This document shows positions 47,401 through 58,140 of a stretch of 64,000 nt of DNA, in pieces; position 1 is the first letter of the stretch; each line of letters opens with the position of its first letter. The notes under the pieces were generated by a model. The model was not told where the DNA came from and did no database searches. It worked only from the letters and a program-made list of their open reading frames with translations. This DNA is from Malus domestica (taxonomy: Eukaryota > Streptophyta > Magnoliopsida > Rosales > Rosaceae), in contig NC_091677.1 in the NCBI RefSeq assembly GCF_042453785.1, positions 4,497,501 to 4,561,500 of the forward strand. Reading direction: 5' to 3'. The position numbers and the translations under genes were made by a program.

Positions 47401-47907
47401 ATTCATTTTTCGGACCCGAAGCCGAAGATAAAGCGATCCAACCAAAACACCGCTCCGAAAAATTTGTCTTGCAACAAACACTGCAGAGAGTCTCAGAAGA
47501 AAACGCCTCCCCAGCCTCGGAATCCGCACCTCAGGTTCGGACAAGGTTCGAGTAACCGAACCTACGGCAAGGGGTTAGAGGCGTTAGTGTGCTTCGCGGG
47601 TGTTCGTGCGCCGTGATTTTTCAACCGTTTGATCAATAAATTTGGATGATCGACGGTTGGCTTAGTGGGGAGACGTACTCTGTAGCAAGAGTGCGTATTG
47701 CTTGTGGCTTTGAAAGGAAAAGTGGACGGGATATTCGGATGTCACGCGCTTTTGTGCACGCGTGGAGCGGTGCACTTTATTTTCAAGCCAAACTTTTGAG
47801 CTTTTTGTTTTTTTTTTTAAGAATTTTGTAGATAATAAGTTTATATTATTTCTTATTATTTCGGTTTATTTTCCCGCCGCTGGTTTAAGCAATCCAAGTG
47901 GGTTTAA
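47401..47907. other. GC-richer intergenic region, likely promoter of the minus-strand gene
   Basis: No gene is seen. The first 200 bases are richer in GC than their surroundings and contain repeated cgaacc words. A poly-T run lies near 47809-47818. Confidence 0.45.
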
Positions 47908-48065
47908 GGAAATACATCTTTTCCGGATCTCTTCTATTAAGATCACGGAATTAAGTGATTTATACTTTTGAAATTTGATCAAACGGTTAAAAATATGGGT
48001 CATTTTCATTTGATCAAATTTCAAAAGTCTGGATCATTTGATCTGATGACCTAAGATCTCTTTCT
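47908..48065. mobile_element. Mutator-type fold-back MITE, 158 bp
   Basis: The ends are GGAAATACATC and GATCTCTTTCT (inverted relatives of GGAAAGAGATC). The element has a strong internal hairpin (cttttgaaatttgatcaaa and its inverse) and a perfect 9-bp duplication TGGGTTTAA (47899-47907 and 48066-48074). It is related to the MITE at 49135-49325. Confidence 0.85.
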
Positions 48066-48074
48066 TGGGTTTAA

Positions 48075-49125
48075 TGGCAATAGATAAGAGAACACGTCAA
48101 CAATAATTGTGTTATTTGAGATAAACTTTAGAAAGGTGTATTTTTATAGTCGAGATAAACAACTTTAACATAAATATAATTTTGAATCCACCTCCTTCCA
48201 ACTCCTAATCAATTAAATTTAATTTCTCTCATTTTAATTACTGATTAAACAACGAGGCGTAAGTGTTTAATTGTCTGGGGTTGTTATAGGTTTGGGCCAA
48301 GCCACCTAACTTTCAAGGCCCAATAGTGAATAAATCGATAGATCAACATTCTTGGCAACTATAATTGTGGAAGAGAAACACAAAAATGCAACCATATTTG
48401 GTCAATTCGTGTTTATGTATTGGTTAAGCTAAACCAAAACATGGGTTTAACTAATCTGAGGACCAACTACGAAATGAGGTATATAACGTCTGCTGAATTG
48501 AAATAGTGGGCTTTATCATGAAGCTTTATATTAGCTAAATTAACAAGTTTCAGATGAACGGAACTCAAACCTGACATTTATAACAGTGTACATCATCGTC
48601 TTCTAGGCCCCAGTTAATTCAATCATAAAGGTCAATGATGGACAATAGCATTCCCATGAACACAACTTACAAGTGGACTTTTGTAACCATTGATGCAGGT
48701 AGTAAACAAACTCAAAATGTTGATATCCACTACAGAGTAGCTATTGCGTTTTAGGCTTTGTCTATAATAGAAGTCAATGATAGACAACAACCTTCTTCCA
48801 AACACAGCTTAAAATTGACAATTTCGAACTGTTAGTGCATGTATGATTCGTAATTTATGAACAATGCGTTAGCAATGATGAAGAACATCTACATAACCAA
48901 GTTGTTTGATTGTAATATATAACATGTGTTTATGTAGTGGTAGAGTGGATTTTGATACTTCCTAATCTAGATAAAAAATTTAGTGTGCTGGGAACACTAT
49001 TTGGTATACTAAGTGTCATAATATACGTGGTTGAAATTTTTTTCAAGTATCCAACTACTTGTATAACACTTAGTATACTTAATTGTATTGCCAACACAGT
49101 AAAAAATCTCTCTCTCGTTTATGTT
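48075..49125. other. Intergenic stretch, no gene seen
   Basis: AT-rich DNA between two related MITEs. There is a loose internal repeat: 48620-48680 (aaggtcaatgatggacaata) resembles 48770-48830 (aagtcaatgatagacaacaa). No gene is seen. Confidence 0.55.
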
Positions 49126-49134
49126 TAAAGATAG

Positions 49135-49325
49135 GGAAAGAGAGATCCTCAACAATCTCTTCCACTAAGGCCACTGGATTAAGTGATCCGAGCCTTCCAA
49201 ATTTTATCCAATGGTCCACCTATTTTGATCCCTTAAAAGCTGTGATAATTTTTGGTTGTTGGATGAAATTTGGAAGGCTCGGATCACTTGATTTGGTGGA
49301 AAAGATCCAGAGATGATCTCTTTCC
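49135..49325. mobile_element. Mutator-type fold-back MITE, 191 bp
   Basis: The ends are GGAAAGAGAGATCC and GATGATCTCTTTCC. An internal inverted pair (aagtgatccgagccttccaa and ttggaaggctcggatcactt) makes a long hairpin. A perfect 9-bp duplication TAAAGATAG flanks it (49126-49134 and 49326-49334). Same family as 47908-48065. Confidence 0.92.
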
Positions 49326-49434
49326 TAAAGATAGTAGAGTATTGCAGAGTTGGTGATAGAGATTTTGATTCTTAGCACACCAATCATGCCACAATAAGAT
49401 TAATTATAATTTGTTTGAGTACAAACACCAAAAC

Positions 49435-49507
49435 GGGGATGTAGCTCAAATGGTAGAGCGCCCGCTTTGCATGCGGGAGGTACAGGGTTCGATCCCCTGC
49501 ATCTCCA
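49435..49507 (+). tRNA. tRNA-Ala (anticodon UGC)
   Basis: 73 bases fold as a standard tRNA. The acceptor stem GGGGATG pairs with CATCTCC, followed by discriminator A. The D-arm is in gtagctcaaatggtagagcg, and the anticodon stem CCCGC/GCGGG encloses the loop TTTGCAT with anticodon TGC. The T-arm is CAGGG/CCCTG with GTTCGATCC as B box and loop. There is no intron. CCA is not encoded. Downstream T-runs (ttttatgtattttttatt) can serve as a pol III terminator. It looks like a functional cytosolic tRNA gene. Confidence 0.95.
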
Positions 49508-49510
49508 AAT

Positions 49511-49932
49511 CATTTAGTTTTTATGTATTTTTTATTATTATTAATTTTCTAAAATAATCAGTTTTGCTGCTATCTCATGCTCACAGGAAGGAGAGCGATT
49601 GGATGTCGGACAAGTATATCAACACATTATTGACTATCCGCATGTCGTTCACATTGCTTCGTATGTTTTATACATGTTTGAAATGTTTGTGAGTATAAAT
49701 GAAAAGTAAATAACGATGTCATCATTCAGTTTTTATGTATTTTTTTTATTATTATTTTTCTAAAATAATCAGTTTCGCTGCTATCTCATGCTCACAGGAA
49801 GGAGAGCGATTGGATGTCGGACAAGTATATCAACACATTATTGACTATCTGCATGTCGTTCATATTGCTTCGTATGTTTTATACATGTTTGAAATGTTTG
49901 TGAGTCTAAATGAAAAGTAAATAACGATGTAA
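49511..49932. repeat. 211-bp tandem duplication, two copies, next to the tRNA
   Basis: Two direct copies, period 211 bases (for example cagttttgctgctatctcat at 49559 and cagtttcgctgctatctcat at 49770), differ at only a few positions. Each unit contains an open stretch encoding EGERLDVGQVYQHIIDY after a CAG that looks like a splice acceptor. I do not recognise a protein. Confidence 0.9.
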
Positions 49933-50212
49933 CATCATTTCATCATGTAGTTAAACAATCCAAACCTAAGAATTCCCCCACAAACACAAATGTAAATGAC
50001 GATGTGATATCATTTCATCAAACGGTTAACAATCCAAACCTAAGAACTCCCCCACGAACACAAATCCACAAACATCACCGCGTAAACAGAGGCAAATGTG
50101 GGTGAACTGATTTACACACCCATCTATTTTGCACTTATTTCTGGTGCCAAGGAGTTACAATTATAAATTAATCCCAGGTTTTACAAGTATATATGTATCC
50201 ATTTGAATCGGA

Positions 50213-53200
50213 CTATTGTCGTACCCACAATTTATAATCCGATCCTTTGTCAACAAACGTCTGCCAGCTCCCTTCCAAATGGTTTTCCTTTGACGGATTC
50301 CAATCGAAATCTCCAAGCTTCATTACCAGTGTATCACCTATCTGTGCAACGTAACCTTCATTGTTCGCGTGGTATATCTTCACTGAGCTCCGGCAATGGA
50401 TCCCGGCCCTTCTCCGAGCGTCTATTAGCTCGGTTAGGATGTCATGGAGACCAAAGTCGTATAAATGGTCATAGAAAATGACAGGCTGCAACAGAGGTAA
50501 AGATTGCAAAGTTAAATAGCAGCCATTTGTAATGGCAACTAAGGGATTAAGAACTCACTGTTCCAGGATGCGTCAGGATGTATGCGTATCCCTGCGTAAG
50601 CTTATCTCGTGGAAACGGCCAATGGCCCTGAAATAAAATGAAAGAAAGTTCCTACATTAGGTGTCTAGCACTTAAAAACCAGTAACTGGCTTCTTGTGCT
50701 TCGTTAATGGCACTATGACATCGTATAAGGGGATATTTGGGTTCAGTGCTCGTGTGCGTGCGTGTGCATGCGTGTGTGCGAGAGAAAAGGGAAGAGGGAC
50801 CTGTGTTGATCCTGTGTCGTGGTTCTCCAAAAACGTGACAGCACGAGAGGGCCACCATCCCAGAACTCCAGTTGGTTTACCTTGAGGATCTATTAATCTC
50901 CAGTATTGGTTATGAAGAGCGGAGTGGAGTATTCCCTGAAAAATGCAATACTAAGTATGCATTGGGCTAAAATATGCAGCCGCATAACATAAATTTCACC
51001 ATTAGGTAAATTATCAGATATAACTTTCGTTTTTATTTATAAAAAGATAACAAAGGTTTGACAAGCAAAACCATATCAATTGTCACATTACTTTTCAAAT
51101 TTTCCCCGTGGCCCGAGTGACAATGTTCTTAGCCTTGTTTCTGTGGGTCAAACTAATATAGGATGTAGCAGATGCAGTCTAGCAAGTACCTTTGTAGTGA
51201 CATCAAATGCAGAGGAAGTACCGCCTGTGGCATTGATCCAATTAACAATTCGTTGCCGGTGAGCATCTACAGAACCAGAAAAGTTAATTTTTTTCGTTAA
51301 GTTCACCATGCTAAGAAAAACAGTAATCACATCGTTGCTTCTGGCCACAAATGAGTTTTACTAAGTTAAGGAGGCATATAATTGTATCTCGCAGTAACAA
51401 TATTGTGGTTATCTTCTTTGTTACTCTTCTATCTTCTTGTTCAACGTTGTAAATTCAATCTAGGGTTCACAAGTTCATACCTTGATTGTAACACAAGTTT
51501 CCATTTTCATAATCCAAGCTGTCCCAATATTCTCCAATAGCAAACGCAGGAACCGAAGCTTCAATATATTCTTTTACATAGGTACCCGAAAAGCCTCTGG
51601 AACAACACAAAAGGAGTTAATCGCATGCTATGGATTAAAAGGAGAAAGAAATTTCTAAAGAGTTCAGACATCTGCACTTTGGGTCAAACTAAGAAAAGAC
51701 CTTGAACCTTCGCCCCCCCCCCCCCCCAAAAAAGAAAGCACTTTCACCTTACAAAGTCAAGGCGCCATCCATCAAAACCAATATCACTTCGAAGCCAATT
51801 TAGCAACTCCTTTATGTCATTTCTTACGAAGTCCTTCGAATGATCAATATTGGGTGCTGCATGGAATATATCCCCTACGCACAGCATTAACAGCAGATGA
51901 GTACACGGGTAAGCTTAAAATTTCAGCAGCCTCTAGGACATGCATATACTTGTAAACTTCATGAGGTTATCCCAACATTCCCACACTGATGTGGGGTGGT
52001 AAATAGCATGTCTTGTTCAGGTCTGAACTGTTTTAGGTAAACTAAACCAAACAATCAAGACCAGAAGTGAAGCGTAGATTATGTCTCATAGACTCTCACC
52101 CTTTCCATCTTAATCATAAAGTCGATTGGAAGGGATTCTAAAACAATCAAAACGATGAACCCTTCCAAGGATCATAAAATTTACACAACAATCAAAGAAA
52201 AAATAAAGTACCACTTGAAGGATTTCCTTGGCCCTGAAAATTTGGATCATCACAAACAATTGCTTCAGGCCCCCAAGCAAGCTTCCCACCAAAAATGTTC
52301 CAAATGCCATTTGGACTCTGAAATCGGCAAGAATGTGAGTTTTACCAAGAGGAGTGACAACACATATGACCAACCGAGCATGCAACATGAAAATAATGAT
52401 CTAATGTCATAAAATACCCTAAAGTTTCGAAACAGGAACAGTAAATCAAGTGTTTACCTGTTTATGTGCACATCTATGATTTAGGACAACATCTCCCAGG
52501 GCCTGCTCACAGGAAAAATACGTTACTAATCCAACACGACTATTCACGTGATAATCAAACAGAAAAAAAATTAAAGCAGATAATATTCCTATACATATCC
52601 ACTGCATCATTCTCACTTGGCCCCATGATTTGATTATCCAAAAACGATTTCTGTTTTGAGCCTATGACGAGCCAAATTCACTTTCTTAACAACTTTTACT
52701 TTTTTGAACAAAGAGAACAAAAGAATAATAAAGGAAACCTCTTATCAAACAAAAAACCCATTAAATAGTTCAAGAATTGACCTTCGATGCCTAAGATTAT
52801 ACATACCAGAAGATCGTGGGAATGCATTTCCTGAATGCAGTGTTTAAGTTCATCCACGGTACCATACGATGAGTTCAAATTGTACAGGTCAGAAGGCATA
52901 TAACCTGCACGCCATTTCATATTGGTTACAAATTCTGTACAATTATTGAAGAGCCGCAAACTTCATCAAATCATGTTTTAATGCTACCAAATATACTAAT
53001 GCAGGTCCTACGTATATTTCTACAGATAAACACACACATGCAGGGGGCATGTTAACACTATACAAATATTAAGAACATAAACAAAAGAAATGTACTTCAG
53101 ACAAGATAAGTTGTTAGGAGTGCAACATTGTTAATAACACCTAAACGGTATCATTGCCATCCAGAATGATTATATGCATACACAGGGATATCTAAAAAAG

Positions 53201-53496
53201 GCATTAATCTTGCTATATTTAAATTCGATTACAAGACAGATAAAAAAAAACAAAGTGGACGAAGAAGAGATGAACCTTGAGGAGCAACAGATTCTGTTGG
53301 TGGTGGGAACCACACTGCCGTTACCCCAATTTTTGATAAATCAGCAGCTTTAGGAGCTAAGTCCAGGTACCACTGCCTTCTCCAGCTTTCCCAATTGAAG
53401 CCTTGAAACTTCAAAAGCAATAGAATAACAGTCGGTAGAAGAAACAATCTAGGAATTGCATCTTTATCCCGTGTAAAACAATCAAATATAGGGAGG

Positions 53497-53552
<56 letters not shown>

Positions 53553-55798
53553 AGGCACATTTTGATCAAAGTAAACTTGAAGACCTTTGGGGGAAAAACT
53601 TGAAAATCTAGTCTTGCATAACCAATCTTCACTACAATTGGGATGACATATTGGTATTTCAAGATTCAACCAACGGGTATGAAAATACATACCACGATTT
53701 CACGTCCGGTTCCAGTTCCTGGCTCTGCATTGAAGTCAATGCACAATTTCAAGTCAGGTACAGGCCTTGTTTGGGAATTGGGACATATGTTTTCTCGGTA
53801 ACATTAGCAATTTTACGAATACAAGAAAACTAACCTAAATTTGTTTGTTCCTCGGTGCTCTGCCATTGTATGGTCTTCCTCTCAAGAACATGCTCCAGAG
53901 CTTTTCGTTTCTTTTCTATTGTTTCTTTCTCACGCACATGCTCAATAAGGGTATCGCCCTCCTTTGGCTTTTCCTGAGCTATAGACCATACTTCATCTGG
54001 TTTGGGCAAGTTCAAAGATCTGAACTTTGAACTGGAGGCTTCAGCTACATCGATCTTTCTTGGTGGGAACCTGGGACGGATAGTACGAATTTTCCTAGCC
54101 ATCCATTGAGGTATCTCTCGGCGAGGGCCATCACTTAAAAGTTTCCATTTCAGTGAATCATCATCTGTTAAAAGATCTATCCGTCCACCGTTAACAACAT
54201 AAATGGAATCTTCATCCCCCTCACCCAGCAGTCTTTCCTTCAACAACAATGATTCTGCCATTTCTCCTCTCTGTCTCCACATCTTTGTAGTAGCTTCAGA
54301 TGCCTTCAATGATCTTTGCAGTGCTTCACATCTTCTCAAGTATGCGTCATCTTTCGCACTTGCCATTTCTTTGGCAGCACCAATAGCATCCATAATGCTT
54401 TGCAACTCAGCCTTGAAAGCCTTGGAAGAAGACTTCTTTCTTTCTGATGAATCTTTCTTCATTTTCTCCAACAAAGACATAATCTCCTCCTCTTTCTGGA
54501 GAGTATTTTTCCTGCTTGATTCCTGAAATTCAAGCAATGATTTCTCAGCGTCGTTAGCTCGGAGCTCAAACGCATTTGCATGTGCATGGGCCTTTTCCAA
54601 CTCCAACTTCAACCTATCAATGTCACTTCTTGTAAGCAACGACTGAGATTCTAAATCATTTATGGCACCCTGTAACATCATATTTTTTGACTGGAGGGAA
54701 GCAAGCTCATCCAGTGGACTCATACCTTCAGTATATTCTAATACTGCTTTTGATGCATGCTCACCAGCTTTTTCCGCCACATCCAGTGCCTTCTCTATTG
54801 CAAGTTTTGACTGTTCCACAATTGACAATATACTACATTCTGTCACCTCCTTAATTTGTTTTTCGATCTGATAAGCTGCTTCAGCAGCTGTAGTTTCTGC
54901 CGCCGAAACCCTCATCCGGGCATCTTCTAGAATGTGAGATGTGGCCTGCTGGAAAGCAATTTCCGCTAACTTTTCTACTTGTACTGCAAGTTCGACCGCA
55001 TCCTGTTTTGCAAGAACTAACTTAGATTCTAAGCTGAACTTCTCTTCAACAGATTCCTGCAGCTTCTGATGGAACCGCGACTTGGCTGCCTCAAGTCCTG
55101 CAATAGCCAATTCCTTGTCGTGCAATATGCTAGCAACATATTCCCGTTCTTTTCCCTCGGAACAGGCCAACTCTTCAAGCAATTGATCTCTCTCTTTCTC
55201 AGTGGCTTCTTGTTTAGCTTGGGCCTCCAAAAGACCTTTTCTAGCTGTCACTAATTCATCTTCTTCTATATTCAACACTTCACTGCTTCCTGAAGTATCA
55301 AACACTTCGGTAAAAGTGTCATTGGAATCATCCTGTCATAAAAATCAGAAGCCATGAGTCGCAAAAACCGTGAATACTATGAGGAGAAATACATCATTCC
55401 TTTAACATGAAGAGACATTACCATGCTTGAAAAAATACTTGTTCTTGATTTACATAACCAATGCTGTGTGCAGAAAAGGTTCCTGCACGAATTTCATTTT
55501 GGTCATGATATTGAAAACGCAACCTTCACATAACTTCCAACAGTTTCCGCCACACGTAAAAGAAGGAAACATAGTAAAATGTCAACAAACAATACAGGAA
55601 TGAAATTACAAATTCACAGGAGCATCAGTGGAGAGAAATTGCGCACTTTTCTCTATTCGAATTAGTTCTGAAGACAAGAGGGCGCAGCCGCCCCAGGCGG
55701 CATAAACTCCTATCATACTTGCAATGTGGACCTGAAGATGCAATGGGGCAGCGGTGAATAACCCCAACTGCCATTTCAGGCAATGAAATTGTATTCAT
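50213..55798 (-). CDS. Coiled-coil / alpha-amylase (GH13) fusion protein, plastid-type, 14 exons
   Basis: CDS complement(join(50213-50485, 50559-50627, 50801-50935, 51190-51266, 51481-51596, 51748-51874, 52212-52317, 52458-52502, 52807-52904, 53276-53408, 53693-53724, 53835-55332, 55422-55482, 55647-55798)), 973 residues, all GT-AG and in frame. Residues 1-70 are basic/Ser-rich with few acidic residues, a plausible transit peptide. About 85-480 is a long Glu/Lys/Ala-rich coiled coil ([20 protein letters not shown] and similar), then a linker with RPRFPPRK. From [17 protein letters not shown] (about 573) to the end is a full plant alpha-amylase. It has [10 protein letters not shown] (region I), DGWRLDFVR with nucleophile Asp748, IGEYWDS with acid/base Glu773, ENHDTGSTQ with Asp855, and the C-terminal beta-sheet domain ending KLWVRQ. 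The catalytic half resembles AMY3 (alpha-1,4-glucan hydrolysis in starch breakdown), but AMY3 has starch-binding domains rather than a coiled coil in front. The fusion lies largely in one 1.5-kb exon. Confidence 0.93.
51713..51727. repeat. C15 run close to a splice donor
   Basis: Fifteen C residues (G15 on the gene strand) start about 20 bases inside the intron that follows the exon carrying the nucleophile Asp. Such a run is a site of sequencing error and could form a G-rich structure in the pre-mRNA. Confidence 0.9.
53500..53552. repeat. (GA)n tract in an amylase intron
   Basis: About 25 GA units lie between exons 53276-53408 and 53693-53724. They account for the Ser/Leu-repeat frames that open here on the minus strand. 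Confidence 0.95.
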
Positions 55799-56620
55799 CT
55801 CTTCCTGCAAGGAATTCAAAGTTTTGATCTTTAGCAAGATATCAGGCACACAAAAACATAAACATAAATAAACGATCTTGTACCAACAAAACCCAGGTTC
55901 TACAATTTAAGTTCCACAATTTTCAATTACAAGTAAAATTTAAACAATGTAAACACAGAAAAGTTATTTCATCAAATTACAGAGTAAAAAGAACGACCCA
56001 AGCCAACAAGGCTCCCCACTTTGCGAGGGTAGAGTTAACGTCTATTGTACGGAGGCTTACCTTGCTTTGCAAGGGATTGAAAGGAGAAATATTCACTTCA
56101 AATTGTTTGATTTTACAATAAAATATTACAAACAACAAAAATAAAAATATGATTTTTTTCCAAGAAAACTCAAATCTATAATTCCAGGTTACATAGTATT
56201 CAAGTAAAATTTCAAAAATTCAAGCAACAATAACCCAGAAAACCAAATTCATCAAACAGCATGCATGTGTACATTAACGACCACAGAACATTTTACATCA
56301 AATTTTCACATCAAACACTTGATCAGCTGATTTGATCCATTTTTTTCTTGAGAATCCCAATAAATTCATGCGCAGAAAGAAATATAATCATATATAAAAA
56401 TGTATAGATATAAAAACCTGATGGAAAAATGGTGGAGCTAATCTGAAAGGAACTTGAGAGACCCCATGATTTTGGGAAGATAAGAAAAATGGTGGAGAAT
56501 TGTTAGTGTGGATGGATTATTGGATTCTTGTATTAGGATGCGAGAGAGAGACAGAGCAGAGAAATAGGAGGAGAAGGAAATGCAATGGCGCGCAGACTGA
56601 GAGGCTTCCAATCAAGCTCG
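55799..56620 (-). promoter_or_regulatory. 5' leader, leader intron and promoter of the coiled-coil amylase gene
   Basis: The ATG at 55798 is preceded by gaagag and an acceptor CAG (ccttgcag|gaagagATG). A likely leader exon ends near 56419 (ccatcag|gttttta on the minus strand), so a leader intron of about 600 bases is inferred. The leader exon contains a short upstream frame, ATG GGG TCT CTC AAG..., ending in TAG after 9 codons, which could dampen translation. GA-rich sequence at 56535-56580 may mark the promoter. Confidence 0.5.
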
Positions 56621-57535
56621 GGGCTCCCTTGTGTTTGACCATCCTTGTAATGACATTAATGCCCCTCGATTATTTGTATGCATCTTCACAAAGAGACCGA
56701 CAAATGTTAGTGGGTTAAATAGTTAGATGCTAAGAAAAAGAGGAAACGGAGGGGGTTGTGAACTTGATTGCAAAGAGACGGACAATTTTCCTTGGGTAAT
56801 CGACCTTCCAATAAATTAAGGACAATTGGGCGAGTCAAAATTTAGAGTCTATCGAAAAGGGTCTAAATATTAACTTCAAATTAATTTTTTTTACTATTGC
56901 ACGTGAGTCTGAATCAAACTATTAAAAGTTCATGTTTTAAATAAATTATTATTGGTTAAAATTAAGCAAATTTGAAGTTTTAAAAATAGCGTAAGCGTAC
57001 AATGAGCAAAAAAAATGAACTCGGAATGACACACAACAATGTAAATTTTAAGAGACCTTTTTTAGTTACAGAACACGACAAGTAAGAATTGATTCAGAAG
57101 ATCGAATTAAAATTTTAAAATTATTATTTGATACAAGTAGAACTGTTTCCTACAATAAAATGATCAAAAATATCTATTAGAATAAAAAAATTAATAAAAA
57201 TGTTTCTCGATGGTCATAGTAATTAATCAATGATTTTGAACAACATGAGGAAAAAACTGAAGAAACTGTGATAGAGAATCATCTCAAAAAAATCTTTTTT
57301 CTCGAGCAATTAGAATGCTACTCCCCTACCCAAGAACTCAATTCATTTCTTTAGTAGTCAAATTCTTGATATCGTGTGAGCATCGATTGAAATTTTGAGA
57401 TAAGTAAACACATTATTAGAGTTTAAAGTATTTATTAGTTAATATGAAAATTACTTATATTATCACTCATTAATGATATTTTAGTCATATTGTAAGGATA
57501 GTTCGGTCATTTTAACGGTTGTGCTTAGGCCTGGC
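56621..57535. other. AT-rich intergenic stretch
   Basis: No gene, RNA or clear element is seen between the amylase promoter and the mobile DNA to the right. Confidence 0.55.
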
Positions 57536-57709
57536 AAACGGGTCGTGTCTGTCGTATTCGTGTCGTTTTCGTGTAACACATGTTAACTTAACGGATCGTG
57601 TCGTGTCACACCTTGGGTAAAGTGACTCGACCCTTTATGACCCGTTAAGAAAAATATATTTTTTTCTTAAATTTGCACATACCACACTTTACCACATAAA
57701 TATTACTTC
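57536..57709. mobile_element. Fragment of a hAT-like end (GGCCTGGCAAACGGGTC)
   Basis: The sequence ggcctggcaaacgggtcgtg followed by repeated gtcgtgtc words is a terminal region I associate with plant hAT elements. Only this end is seen, because the LTR-type element at 57710 begins a short way inside it. No target duplication can be defined. Confidence 0.5.
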
Positions 57710-58040
57710 TGTTGATGCACAAAATCAGCGATGACTTTGGTACAACAGAAAGTGTCAAGTTTTGTGACCTTCGCTTGGTTGCTTCGGTCACTAGTGAGGA
57801 TAAGTACGTAAATGAATAGAGACAGAGAAGCAAACACAGGATGTACGTGGTTCACCCAGATTGGCTACGTCCACGGAGTAGAGGAGTTCTCATTAATTGT
57901 GAAGGGTTTACACAAATACATAGGTTCAAGCTCTGGTTTAGTGAGTTCTAGTGAATAGTTTAGTACAAAATGACATTAGAGATTATTGTGGGAGAATGAT
58001 CCCTATTTATAGAAGAGAGTTTCTAGTTTTGTTCTAATAT

Positions 58041-58140
58041 TGACACATGTCGTGTTGTGATTGGCTTCTGATGTTGACACGTGTCGTGCTGTGATTGGCT
58101 TCTGATGTCGACACGTGTCGCGTTGTGATTGGCCTTCTGG
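58041..58140. repeat. Three 34-bp repeats with GACACGTGTC palindromes
   Basis: Units start at 58041, 58075 and 58109. Each reads tgacacgtgtcgtgctgtga then ttggcttctgatgt with small changes. The centre GACACGTGTC is a palindrome containing the plant G-box core CACGTG (CATGT in unit 1). Confidence 0.9.

Noticed and set aside
53229-53690. Minus-strand frame with long Ser-Leu repeat
   Set aside because: The repeat is the intronic GA microsatellite; only the parts 53276-53408 and 53693-53724 are exons of the amylase gene.
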